Source of the DNA: Brachyhypopomus gauderio
Lineage: Eukaryota > Chordata > Actinopteri > Gymnotiformes > Hypopomidae
Assembly: GCF_052324685.1 (NCBI RefSeq)
Contig: NC_135223.1
Span: 23,606,869-23,670,868 of the forward strand
Direction: 5' to 3'
DNA: 64,000 bases
The position numbers and the translations under genes were made by a program. Position 1 is the first letter of the stretch, and each line of letters starts with the position of its first letter. Below, piece by piece: positions 41,637-52,492 of the stretch. The notes under the pieces are model-generated. The model saw only the letters and a program-made list of their open reading frames with translations, did no database searches and was not told the DNA's origin.

Positions 41637-42195
41637 CAGTGTAGTATACCAACCATTTCAACTTGTGCTCAATAGAGGTCACTGCCAAATAAATATGTTC
41701 ACGTGTATTAATTAAGAAAAAAAATTAAGGAAAAACGAACATCCTAGATCTCAATTAATAAAATATTCCAGTTGTAAATCTTTATTTATTACATAGTGGA
41801 ATGCGTTGAGAAAAAAATATCAATATAAATCAGCATTATTATCCCATAGAGGTCTGGATTTGGAATCATACTCAAAATCAAAGTGGAAAATCAAATGACA
41901 GGCTGATCCAACTTCCTCAAGGAAAGTTAAAATGAGGCTCAGTAGTATGTGTGGCCTTCATGTGCCTCCCTACAATGCCTGGGTATGCTCCTGATGAGGC
42001 TATGGCAAATATCCCAGATTATCACAGACCTGGATTAAAGCATCAGTCAACTCCTGGACAGTCTGTGATGCAGCGTGGCATTGGTGGATGGAACAAGACA
42101 TGATGTCCCAGATGTGCTCGATTGGATTCAGGTCTGAGGGACGAGCATGCCAGTCCTTAGGATCAATGCCTTCATCATGCAGGAACTGCTGACAC

Positions 42196-43942
42196 ATTTA
42201 TGGCATTTATGGCATTTAGCAGATGCTCTTATCCAGAGCGACTTACAAAAGTGCTTTGCATCTGATCACAGAATTCATCCTAGGTAATAGTACGGATAGG
42301 CCAGAATTCAAAATACCACTGAGTCAGACTACTACTGAACTACAGGAGTCAATGTCATTACATAGTGTTTTGCAAGTTAGACGTTTGCCAAGAAGCACAA
42401 ATAACCATAGACAGACATACAATTTAAGAACAGCAAGTGGTATCAGCTGAGTTAGTGCTCTGGTAAGAACTCAACAAACAGGTGGGTCTTCAGTCTACGC
42501 TTGAAGATAGCAATAGACTCTGCAGTCCGAGCAGCTAATGGAAGATCATTCCACCATCTTGGAGCCAGGATGGAGAATAGTCTGGAGCTTTGTCTTCCAA
42601 GAGACTTTAAGCATGGAGTTTCGGGTCGAGCCAAGCTTGAGGTTCGGAGTGTTCGCTGTACGGATTGGCTTTTGACCATGGACATCATGTAGAGAGGGGC
42701 CAGTCCATTTTTGGCTTTGTAAGCAAGCATCAAGGTTTTATATCTGATGCGTGCCGCTACTGGAAGCCAGTGAAGAGAGCGTAGCAGAGGAGTCACATGT
42801 AAGAACTTGGGGAGATTGAAGACTAGTCATGCTGCAGCATTCTGAATTAGTTGTAGAGGTCTGATGGCCCGTAGAGGAAGACCTGCTAGTAGGGAATTGC
42901 AGTAGTCCATCTTAGAGATTACTAGAGACTGCACAAGCACTTGAGTAGATTCCTGTGAAAGGAAGGGTCAAATTCTCCGTATGTTGCAGAGGAAAAATCT
43001 GCAGGATCTGGTCAGTTTTCAAATGTGTTGAGAAGGACAACTCATTGAGCAGTTCGAGCAGATTCTGATGGTGTTAACAAGGTGTTCTCAAAGGAAACTG
43101 TGAGGTCGTGGTGTGGGTTTGGGGTTCCTGGAATGTACAGAAGCTCAGTTTTGCTAGGGTTGAGCTTCAAGTGGTGAGTAGTCATCCATGAAGCAATATC
43201 TGCTAAGCATACCGAGATACGCCTAGAAACCTGGGTGTCAGAATGAGGGAAGGAAAGAATTAGCTAGGTGTCTTCAGCATAGCAATGATAAGAGAAACAT
43301 GAGACAAAATAATGTCACCAAGGGAACGAGTATATAAAGAGAAGAGAAGAGGGCCTAGGACCGAGCCTTGGGGGACTCCAGTGGAGAGTTTATATAGATT
43401 GGATGTAGATCCTCTCCATGTTACCTGATAAGAAGGGTCTTCAAGATATGACTGGAACCATTTCCAAGCAAGGCCAGTCACACCAAGGCTAGAAAGAACA
43501 GAGAGGAGGATGTTGTGGTTGACAGTGTCAAAGGCTGCAGAAAGATCTAGAAGAATTGAAACTGATGATAGCTTGTTAGCCTTGGCAGCATGGAGCTTCT
43601 CAGTCATTACTTTGAGGGCAGTTTCTGTTGAGTGTGCCCGTTTGAAGCCAGACTGATTAGGATCATGGAGTCGGTTCTGGGTGAGGAAGAGAGATAATTG
43701 GTCATAGACTGCTCGTTCCAGAGTTTTTGATAGAAAAGAAAGAAGTGATACCAGTCTGTAGTTGTTCATGTCAGAGGTGTCAAGTGTTGCTTTTTTCAGG
43801 ATTGGTACCGCCCTTGCCATCTTGAACATGGTAGGTTCATGACCCGAAACTAAGGAGTTGTTGATGATTGCTGAGATGAACAGAAGGAGTTCTCTTGACA
43901 TATTCTGGAAAAGAGTGGAAGGAATTGGATCCAGTGGGACAC
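42196..43942 (-). mobile_element. L2-type LINE, 5'-truncated, with reverse-transcriptase domain
   Basis: The 3' tail GGCATTTAGCAGATGCTC lies on the left. The minus strand encodes RT with LLDLSAAFDTVNHNILL and STGVPQGSVLGPLLFSLYT (43260-43988 region), and a C-terminal part with LHWLPVAARIRYKT and LAPRWWNDLPLAA (42452-42796). Frames are interrupted. It sits between the AKVC and CQQFLHDEG parts of the Tc1 transposase. Confidence 0.9.
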
Positions 43943-43983
43943 ACTTTAGCCACATGAGGCCAAGCATTGTCAAATGTAAATGT

Positions 43984-44262
43984 GCCATATTTTGTCAATT
44001 GTGATTTTTCACCACAATCGAAATTTGTCCTCCGCTTTTTACCCATCTGTGCAGTTAGAACACACACACACACTAGTGATTACTAGGGGGCTGTGGATCA
44101 CATGTGCCCAGAGCGGTGGGCAGCCCTAACCCGGTGCCCAGGGAACAGTTGAGGTTAGGTGCCTTGCTCAAGGGCACCTCAGTCATGGCCTCAGGTCTGG
44201 GAATCGAACCCACAACCCTCCGGTCACAAGACCAGTTCTCTACCACCAGGCCATGACTGCCC
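43984..44262 (-). mobile_element. tRNA-derived SINE
   Basis: On the minus strand it starts GGGGCAGTCATGGCCTGGTG, with an A-box-like TGGCCTGGTGGTAGAG and a B box GGTTCGATTCC, then an unrelated body ending in an AT-rich tail. The flanks share TTGTCA and TGTA, a likely target duplication inside the Tc1 transposase (between MHD and NAWPH). Confidence 0.88.
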
Positions 44263-45233
44263 CTTGTCATGTATCCGAAGGAATTCAGGGCCCACTGCAC
44301 CAGCATATGGTCTCACAATGGGTCTGAACATCTCATCCTGGTACCCAATGGCAGTCAGGGTACCTCTGGCTAGCACATGGAGGTCTTTGCAGCCCTCCAA
44401 ATAAATGCCTCCCCACACCATTACTGACCCACTGCCAAACCTGCTATGCAGGAGGATGTTGCAGGCAATAGAACATTCTCCATGGCGTCTCCAGACTCTG
44501 TCACATCTGTCACATGTGCTCAGTGTGAACTTGCTCTCATCCATGAACAGCACAGAGTGCCAATGGCAAATTGGCCAATATTGGTGTTCTCTGGCAAATG
44601 TCAATCGCCCTGCACGGTGGGCTGTAAGCACAAGCCCCACATGTGGACGTCCCTCATGTAGACTGTTTCTGACATGGAGAAACATGGATATTAGTGGCCT
44701 TCTGGAGGTCATTTTGCAGGGCTCTGGCACTGCTCCTCATATTCCTCCTTGTACAAAGGAGGAGGTAGTAGTCTTGCTGCTGGGTTGTTGCCCTCCTATG
44801 GCCCCTCCTTGTCTCTGGGTGTTCTGGCTTGTCTCCTGGTATCTGCTCCATGCTCTGGATACTGTGCTGAGAGACACAGCAAATCTCGCCACAGCTCACA
44901 TTGATGTGCTATCATGGATGAGCTGCACTACCTGAACAACTTCTGTGGGTTGTAGACACTGCATCATGCTACCTCTATGGTGAGAGAACTGACAAAATTC
45001 CAAAGTGACCAAACCATCAGCCAGAAAAGATGAGAACAGACAAAAGGTCTGTGGTCACCATCTGCAGAACCACTCCTTTATAGGGGGTGTCTTGCTAATT
45101 GCCTCTAATTTTTACATGTTGTCTGTTCCATTTGCACAAAAGCATGTGAAATTAGTTCACAATCAGTGTTGTTTCCTAACTGAACAGGTTGGTTTCACAG
45201 AAGTCAATCAATCAATCATCATTTATTTCTATA

Positions 45234-46786
45234 CAGTGTTGCGAATAACGCCGTTAAAAATAACGACGTTAGAAAACGGCGTCCTTTTGTCAGTAACGGG
45301 ATAATATAATTACTTTTCCTGTTGTTACAACGCCGTTGACATTACTGGTCATTAAAAGCGGTGCGTTACTATATATTGATATACTAACAGTAATGCGAGC
45401 TGACCCCTGCCCAGGCTAGTGAGGAGTAACAGATCTCGATAGGTCATAGTTCTCGGTGTAACACCTGTTTAACTTAACAAGTCAGTAAGCGGTTGGCTAA
45501 GGCAGCGTTATGGTAGCCAATCAGAGCCCGTGTTTTTTACACGCATGCCAAAGCACACCAGTGACACACGACACAGACTGAGAAGAGGCAGAAATGGCAA
45601 GTCAGGAGCAAGCCGAAGAAAATTTTGCATTTTCAAGGTGGCGATATAAACATTATTTAAGAAAATACTTGAGGTTCCTGAATGTCTACCAGACTGGGTA
45701 TTTGATTTATTTAATTAAGAATAGTGTGACGGGCAGGGTGTGCGAACTAAAAGGAAGCGATCACGCCAAGTCTCAGGGAAAAAGGATGGTTTAATAGAAC
45801 GTGTGCAAACCAAAAACCCGTGCAATATCTCCAAATTAAGGATATAATGACCAGCGGTCAACTGGTACAAAGACAAGACATATATAGGCAAACAAACGAC
45901 CCTCAGGTGAGACGGATCACGGGCTCCGCCCACCTGAGGGACGCACACGACGTCACAAAACAACAACAACAACAGCCGCTGTGGACGGAGGCGACCGGTA
46001 GGGGGCCGCCTCACCGTGACAGACCCCCACACCAAGCCGCACTCCCCTCCACTGGGTGTGTGGCACACAGCGGCTGCACACAAAACACGAAGGGGCAGGA
46101 AGGCAGGGATAGGCAGGGACACATCTCCTGCAGTCCGGGAGCTGAAACACAAAACATAAAACATTACTCAGCTCACCTCCCCGGGCGGGACCCTGGACCG
46201 ACTGGGCCGTTAACAACACAAAACCACGCCCCGGTCGGTCACAGGGCCCTCACGCCCTAACCGGCGTTTAGCCAGAGAGCCCCAAGGGTGTGCGGACGAG
46301 GAGCTACGGCTCCTTTATCATCCTTAGTGTGTGCGTGTGTGCAAGTTACCTCCCCGAGGCGTGGCTACTTCACCTCCTGGACCTACCTCCTCCCAGAGCT
46401 GACCCCTGCCTTCTGCTAGGGGTCACCCCAGCCTCCTGGGGAGCCAACCCCTCCCGGGGCCTCTCATCGCAAGGTGGACTCTTCCACCCAACCCAGGAGC
46501 GCCAGAGACCGAGGCCCACAGCACCAACGATGCGGGCTAGGGAGCGGCTCCAAGGGCCTCCTGGTCACCACGGGCAGGAGGGAGGATCTCCTTCCTCAGC
46601 AGGAGCTTCTCAGACCGGAGCCCCATGGTCCCCAAACATCCAGGGGCCCCAGCCCTCTAGGGAGGGGCTCTTCATGACCGGGCTCCGATCACCCCACAAC
46701 ACAAGGGGGCTCCTGCCAAGGTGGAGACCCCCACAAGGTCCAGGAACACCACGACACCACCAGGGAGAAGCACCTGCACAGAAACA

Positions 46787-46826
<40 letters not shown>

Positions 46827-48037
46827 AACCACACACCAACATACAACACAAACGCGCCACACCGACCCCCTCCGTGCCATACCCAGTGGCACGGGACCAC
46901 AACCGGTCCCCCCCCAAACACACATTTAAGGGGAGGAGCAAGCGTGGAATTACATATAACAACGACATTTCACGAACACGCTAGGACACAACGAACACGC
47001 AAATACTAGACAAACAGAAAGTAGTGCACAGACAGTAAACGAACGGGACCAAAAACATGCATGCTCTACATATACAAACACAATAGTGACGCGCCGCTCA
47101 GAGTCGCAGTCGCTCCCCACATTAAACACAAGACACACGGGGAGCGAGGCGACAGTGACGAGCGGCGACCGCGTCACACACATGAAACATTGAACATATA
47201 ACAAACGAGCACGCACACTGATCCTACGGTCTGCTACCCGTACACACTTATAACATACACATGAGAGTTTTCCCAGGCAGACACCCTGGTCCTCGCCGTG
47301 CCACACACAAACAAACGCACGGCGGAACTCTCGCAACGAATAACGGACATGAAAAGCTTTCCCAGGTCAGAAGGGTGGCTGGTCATTCTGTGACGGGCAG
47401 GGTGTGCGAACTAAAAGGAAGCGATCACGCCAAGTCTCAGGGAAAAAGGATGGTTTAATAGAAAGTGTGCAAACCAAAAACCCGTGCAATATCTCCAAAT
47501 TAAGGATATAATGACCAGCGGTCAACTGGTACAAAGACAAGACATATATAGGCAAACAAACGACCTTCAGGTGAGACGGATCACGGGCTCCGCCCACCTG
47601 AGGGACGCACACGACGTTACAAAACAACAACAACAGCCACTGTGGACGGAGGTGACCGGTAGGGGGCCACCTCACCGTGCCAAATAAAGGTTTTATTGTT
47701 AAGTTTACTTCTGTTGTGAACAAACCAGTTTTTTTTTACAAAGATTTGGGATTTTAAAGGATTTTATCCTGCACTGGTCTGCTGATGTGCAATAAATATC
47801 AAAAGTTAAACACCTTTCTGGTCTACTCAATTCAACTGACTGTGAAAACTGCTTTTCCAAAAAATCCTTATTCAATGGCATATACATTTTTTTTTTACTG
47901 TAATGCAAATAGTTACTTTCCCAGGTAATGAGTTACTTTTATTATAGAGTAATTCAGTTACTAACTCAGTTACTTTTTTGAACAAGTAATGAGTAACTAT
48001 AACTAATTACTTTTTTAAAGTAACATTCCCAACACTG
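45234..48037 (+). mobile_element. hAT element carrying an LTR-element insertion
   Basis: The ends CAGTGTTGCGAATAACG and CATTCCCAACACTG are flanked by TTTCTATA (45226-45233) and TTTATATA (48038-48045), 7 of 8 matching. It encodes a short transposase-like N-terminus (45594 onward: MASQEQAEENFAFSRWRYK). Without the 1.96-kb LTR insert it is only about 0.85 kb, a deletion derivative. Confidence 0.87.
45725..47682 (-). mobile_element. Non-autonomous LTR element, 1.96 kb
   Basis: LTRs of 297 bp (45725-46021) and 294 bp (47389-47682) begin TGTGACGGGCAGG and end CACCGTGACA or CACCGTGCCA. The flanks AATAG and AATAA are a near-match 5-bp duplication. A polypurine tract (GTGGGGGTC, minus strand) beside the left LTR sets the orientation. 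The interior has no recognisable gag or pol, only C-rich DNA and a (CA)n run. Confidence 0.87.
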
Positions 48038-48188
48038 TTTATATAGCACCTTACACAACCAAAGTGTAACCAAAGCGCTGTACACAATGGAATCAACAAT
48101 AAATTAGTATGATCTTAACGATTTTGTGTGGTAGACTTGGAGTTATGCGGTGTTGTTTAAGTGTTCCCTTTATTTTTTTGAGCAGTGT

Positions 48189-49786
48189 ATATTTTTAAGG
48201 CTTTCTGTACAAGATAGCCAGTTCTGAACAAGTTGATCTGACAAAAATGCATTTCATTACAACCTTACTGTTACTACCATCAGCATAAAAGTTGTTAAAA
48301 GTGGATTCAGTATACAGCATAGTATGTTCAATCAGTAATATTTACATCAATTCAGCTACAGACTTAAAGATCCATATAAAAATGACTATGAAATTTCCTT
48401 TCATAAATGTATTGCTCAATTCTGGAAATAATGCAGTTTGTGGGTTCAACTTTTATTAGTACAGTTTTTGTTAATTATGCACACCTTTAATGAACATAAA
48501 GAAAAACATGAACAAAACCAAGAATTCCAATTCAAAAGTGAGATTATATGAAACATAGAACAGGCAAAACAGGAACCTTGAACACAGAGGGGAAAACCCC
48601 CCAAGAATTAAACACAGACCAAAGCATGATGTAGCATACAAAATAAATGACCAAATAAGACAAGGAAGCAAATGGAAGTAAACCAAAACAGAAAACTTAA
48701 AAGTGTTGACATGAGAACTCATGCTAAATGCCAAGGAGGGTGAATGTACATTCATTACAACACTATGCCCTACTCCTCATGGGGAAGCTGACTCAACAGT
48801 TAATAATCAAAAGTATGTACACTTCATTTCTACAGATGACAGGTTGACAGGTTTGCATTATAAGACTTTAAACCAAATCAATCAGTGACAACTTGGATTC
48901 TAACCAAGAATTTGTATGTGTGTGGGGGGGGGGTGTATATAATTACATTTGTATAGATGGCTTTTATTTTTTCCAGAGCAACTTACAAAAGTGTTTATTT
49001 GGGTTTTTTTGGAAACATTTACAAAAATGGAAAAGAGTCTAAAAATGCCATTAACTTCAAATAGAAGTTAACGCTGAAACCTAGATGAGAGACATACACT
49101 ATAATTCTAAGTCATTGTATTTTACTGCAACTACTAGACATTTAAGGGTTCATTAGTAACGTGGAGCTATGTGTTTTGGCACTGGCAGTTCATAGGGAAC
49201 TCAGGGGATCTAACTCGACAAGGGTCGAGAGGTTTAGCGGTCGAACTCCATGGTTAGTATACAGGTGGCACCATTGGTGGTTACCAGGCAGGGTAACTGC
49301 TTTGAATGACTGTTGTGTATGAAAGGTGCTGTATAAATAAACTTGCCTTGCTACCTGAACTTTCACCTACTGTTGTTCGTCCTCTCTGACATCCTCTGCA
49401 AAGATTTCTTATCCAGTACAAGGGCCTTAAAGAGTGAAAAATGTCATCACGACGTCACATGTTGGGGTTGTTATTTACACCAGGTCCAGTGCTGTGCTAT
49501 GCACCAAAATATAGAACATTTCCACATTCTAAAGATGCATTGCTTGAAATATGGAGGTTTTCATATAAATTGGAATTGTGAGGGCAGTGGATGCACAATG
49601 ATCCTCATACACTCTCAGCTTCTTGAACCCTATTATAAAGGCATAAGAGTACATGTATGTCCCCACCCAATAATTCCTGCTCAAACTACAAAACTACCTG
49701 TGAATGGTGCCCCCCCTTCCCCAGTGAAACAATAATATTCATATATATATATATATATATTCATATTCATATATTCATATCACGGC
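48189..49786. other. Interval before the ano10 promoter
   Basis: No gene is recognised. It contains a segment related to 39370-39600 and a SINE-like tail (GAAAGGTGCTGTATAAATAA near 49321-49340). A short (AT)n run lies at about 49741-49760. Confidence 0.5.
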
Positions 49787-49839
49787 TACGTCACCTAATG
49801 TCTGTGCCCCGTTATTTGCATAGGGAGGGCAATATAAAA
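49787..49839 (+). promoter_or_regulatory. Probable ano10 core promoter: CRE-like, octamer and TATA
   Basis: TACGTCA (CRE-like, 49787-49793), ATTTGCAT (octamer, 49814-49821) and TATAAAA (49833-49839) lie in order and spacing typical of a vertebrate promoter. They are followed within 140 bp by a strong splice donor. Assignment to ano10 rests on strand and position only. Confidence 0.55.
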
Positions 49840-49864
49840 CCGTGCCGAGGTGATCTCGCTGTGC

Positions 49865-49973
49865 TCTTTTGAGTTGTTCAGTGGGAACGAAGTACACTGC
49901 AGAGAGACAAGAACAACCCACAGCCGAAGGACTACACACCTGCTGAAGAGAACAACAGTGCATGACACAAAAG
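49865..49973 (+). other. ano10: Probable 5' non-coding exon of ano10
   Basis: Start inferred about 30 bp after the TATA box. It ends at the donor AAAAG|GTGAGA. The next acceptor is at 52479. It contains an upstream ATG (49962) whose frame would run across the junction and overlap the main start. Confidence 0.45.
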
Positions 49974-50795
49974 GTGAGAGCCACCGAACAAGATGTTTAA
50001 CGCCGAGTTAGAGCAGGTGAGAGAGAGACACGTCCCGTGTTGGAGAAATGACAGTTACACTGTCAAGTGAACCGTCTCACAAGCAAAAATGTATCGTTAA
50101 AAGCAAACGAACATTTTAAGCGTTAAGATTTGTCAGTTGCCATGTGTGATGTCTTGGACATAAAGTTTTATTTATCTCACAATAATTCTCCAATATTATT
50201 CATGCACTGACATTGTATGATAAGTTAAGTGTTTTAATGGGCTCATGCAAGTACTTTTATACGAAACTTATTTTATATAAAAACGTTTGTAAAATTTTAA
50301 TCTAGGATTTCAGTTTCCATAGCCTATTACATTTAAACATATGCTATATTAAAATCTGTAAACCCCTGAGGACAACACACACTACATTTTGATATTAAAA
50401 TTAACAGGTTTGTGGCGCAGATGTTTTCAGTAGGCTACAAAATGAAACTTCGACAGTAGACTGAAAGTAACTTATCTGTTAATCAACGACCACGTAACGC
50501 GGGAAAGAAGGAGTACGCGAGGGTGGAAGCGGCTCGTCTTTACTGTCCATGACTCAGTGCAAACGCAAGGCGCTGTACTATGTCTTGATAACAATAACAA
50601 TAGGCTATGCCGATGCGATAGCTATACCTCTCTGGCCGCATCTGGGATAAACATACATGCATCAAAAAACAATGTTTGAACAGAAATTGATTTCAAAATG
50701 TTTAATGTATTGCTATTTGAAGACTATTTTTAGTGTTTAAATTATTCAGTTATGGATTAAAATAGGATTTAAACAAGTATGTTTCATATATATAA

Positions 50796-51149
50796 TGTGA
50801 GCAAAGCATCAGGAGACGCTAAAGTCTTTGGAAGGTCTTTATTGTCCATGTGGCAATCACGGAAAAGACAAGAACGCCGAACAACTCAAAAAGCGCTGAC
50901 GCGCAATCTCTTAACAAAACACTAGCAAAGACTCGAGGGTGACTGAGACCAGTCTGTAGACTCTCACAAGACTCGAGGAATACGTAGCACTGGACGGCGG
51001 GACCTGCAGGACTTTGTAAGAGACTCTAGGATTAGGGACAGGTGTGGTGCATTAATATTCAGGTGATTGTGGCTGAGGGAGTGGTGTTGTGGAGGCGTAT
51101 CGGGGATGTGGGCGTCTCCCCTGAGCCCCGATCCCGGCCTACTGTGACA
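50796..51149 (-). mobile_element. Solo LTR, family shared with 54190-54579
   Basis: It begins TGTGAGCAAAGC and ends CCTACTGTGACA. It shares CTTTATTGTCCAT-type, GCACTGGACGGCGGGACCTG and GTCTCCCCTGAGCCC blocks with the copy at 54190. No internal region is present. A Tc1-like MITE begins two bases beyond its right end. Confidence 0.75.
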
Positions 51150-51151
51150 TA

Positions 51152-51383
51152 CACTGCTCAAAAAATAAAGGGAACACTTAAACAACACAATGTAACTCCA
51201 AGTCATCCACACTTGGTGTTCAGATAGGAAGCAACACTGATTGTGAATCAATTTCAACTGCTCTTGTGCAAATGGAACAGACAACAGGTAGAAATGAGAG
51301 ATTTTCAACTGATTTCAAAGATTTTTATTAATTGAGATCTAGGATGTGTTATTTTAGTGTTCCCTTTATTTTTTTGAGTAGTA
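51152..51383. mobile_element. 232-bp Tc1-like MITE with TA target site
   Basis: The left end CACTGCTCAAAAAATAAAGG and right end CCTTTATTTTTTTGAGTAGT are inverted repeats. The flanking dinucleotide is TA on both sides (51150-51151 and 51384-51385). Both ends match the Tc1-like element at 41712-48188, so it is its internal-deletion derivative. Confidence 0.9.
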
Positions 51384-51486
51384 TACTTTTAAGCAATTGA
51401 TTAATTGGATTAGAATGGTATGTATATATTGTCTATGCAATGTACAGTACTGTATGCACGCAAAATTGTGTTGTCTTTATGCACAC

Positions 51487-51640
51487 TGAATGAATTATGG
51501 GTTTAAATGAAAAACATTAACTTGGTCGTTCTTGTATATGGAGATTACTCACCCAGAGTTTTCTTTTTGTTTTTGCTTGTTTGTTCCTCATATCTGTATT
51601 TTACAGAGGGATTGGTGGGCAGGCTAAGCAAATCATCACA
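51487..51640 (+). pseudogene. Decayed duplicate of the first coding exon region of ano10
   Basis: The intron-exon stretch 51487-51640 resembles 52365-52515. Shared elements are a GTATATGGAGATTACTCACC-like block, TTGTTCCTC, TCTGTAT, an ACAG acceptor and AGGCTAAGC. The copy lacks the open frame. A Tc1-like remnant separates it from the real exon. Confidence 0.65.
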
Positions 51641-51717
51641 CTCTGCATCTTTTTATGTCACCCCCAGTTGGTCCGGGAGCTGCTGAAACACGTGAGTACT
51701 CAAGTGATCAATTAAGC

Positions 51718-52300
51718 AGACCACTCAAATGAAACATCCTTGGCAAAATATTTGAGCCACACTGATTGAAAGGGAGAGTAAAGCTCAGAAGGAGACACCC
51801 GAGGACATTTGGAACCTCTCCGGCAGCATCTGGGATAACTGTGCATGCGTCTACAATCAGGCAAAAAATAAATAGACATGGCATTCATGGGAGAGCTACT
51901 ATAAGGAAACCTCTGCACTCAAGAAAGGACGATAACGGGCACCATGTTTGGAGAAAGGTCAACACTACATTATAAGGAGAAAAATCTCAGTGAAGCATGG
52001 TGGTGGAAATGTGAAGGTCTGCTTTTCTGTGTCTGGACCAGGATGACACCATATTATCCAGGGAACCACCAATTCCCAGACCCATCAACAATTGACCAGA
52101 ATCTCTTGCCATCAGTCAGGCAGTTGAAGGTGGGACAGAAATGAATTATACAGCAAGACTATGACCCAACGCATTGCAGCAAACCTACCAAGGAATGGCC
52201 TAAGAGAAAGAAGATTTGCATTATGGATTGGTCCAGTCACTGGAATTCAATTCCATACAAAAGTTGTGGCAAGATATGAAGATATGAAAGATGTCCTTGA
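51718..52300 (+). mobile_element. Tc1-like transposase remnant
   Basis: Broken frames contain TIRQKINRHGIHGRATIRKP and KHGGGNVKV, then a PTHCSKPTKEWPKRKKI-like segment, in the order seen in Tc1 transposases. No clear inverted ends. It is an old, inactive copy. Confidence 0.8.
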
Positions 52301-52492
52301 AAGAGAAATTACTTACATGGAAACTGTTCAGGCAAAGTTGTGTGGTTTTATTTGCATCTGAGTGATTCATGGTTTCAAATGAAAAATGTTTACTTGTATA
52401 TAGAGATTACTCACCAAGTGTTTACTTTTGTGTTGAATTCATTTTTCTCATTTGTTCCTCTTGTCTGTATCTTTAACAGGGATTTGAAGGAC

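Larger units (their letters stand above)
41712..48188 (-). mobile_element. Tc1-like transposon split by four later insertions
   Basis: The right end has TAAGTGTTCCCTTTATTTTT and GAGCAGTG. The left end is decayed, but its ACATCCTAGATCTCAATTAA block matches the MITE at 51152-51383. Minus-strand transposase pieces are SVLFMDESKFTL and SGSVMVWGGI (44263-44900), DNAWPHVAKVC (about 43945-43983) and PSDLNPIEHIWD (about 42000-42195): the DDE-type core and its C-terminal signature. Insertions in order from the left: an L2 LINE, a tRNA-SINE, and a short AATCAATCA-type repeat holding a hAT with an LTR element. The transposase is inactive. Confidence 0.85.

Noticed and set aside
45594..45794. A small host gene starting MASQEQAEEN
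   Set aside because: It lies between hAT termini, reads like the start of a hAT transposase, and runs into the inserted LTR.
45715..47336. Several 90-240 codon frames on both strands
   Set aside because: They lie in the GC-rich interior and LTRs of a non-autonomous LTR element, show no domain, and conflict with each other.
48471..48755. Minus-strand hydrophobic frame of 94 codons
   Set aside because: No family resemblance, no neighbouring exon, and AT-rich composition that favours Phe/Leu codons by chance.
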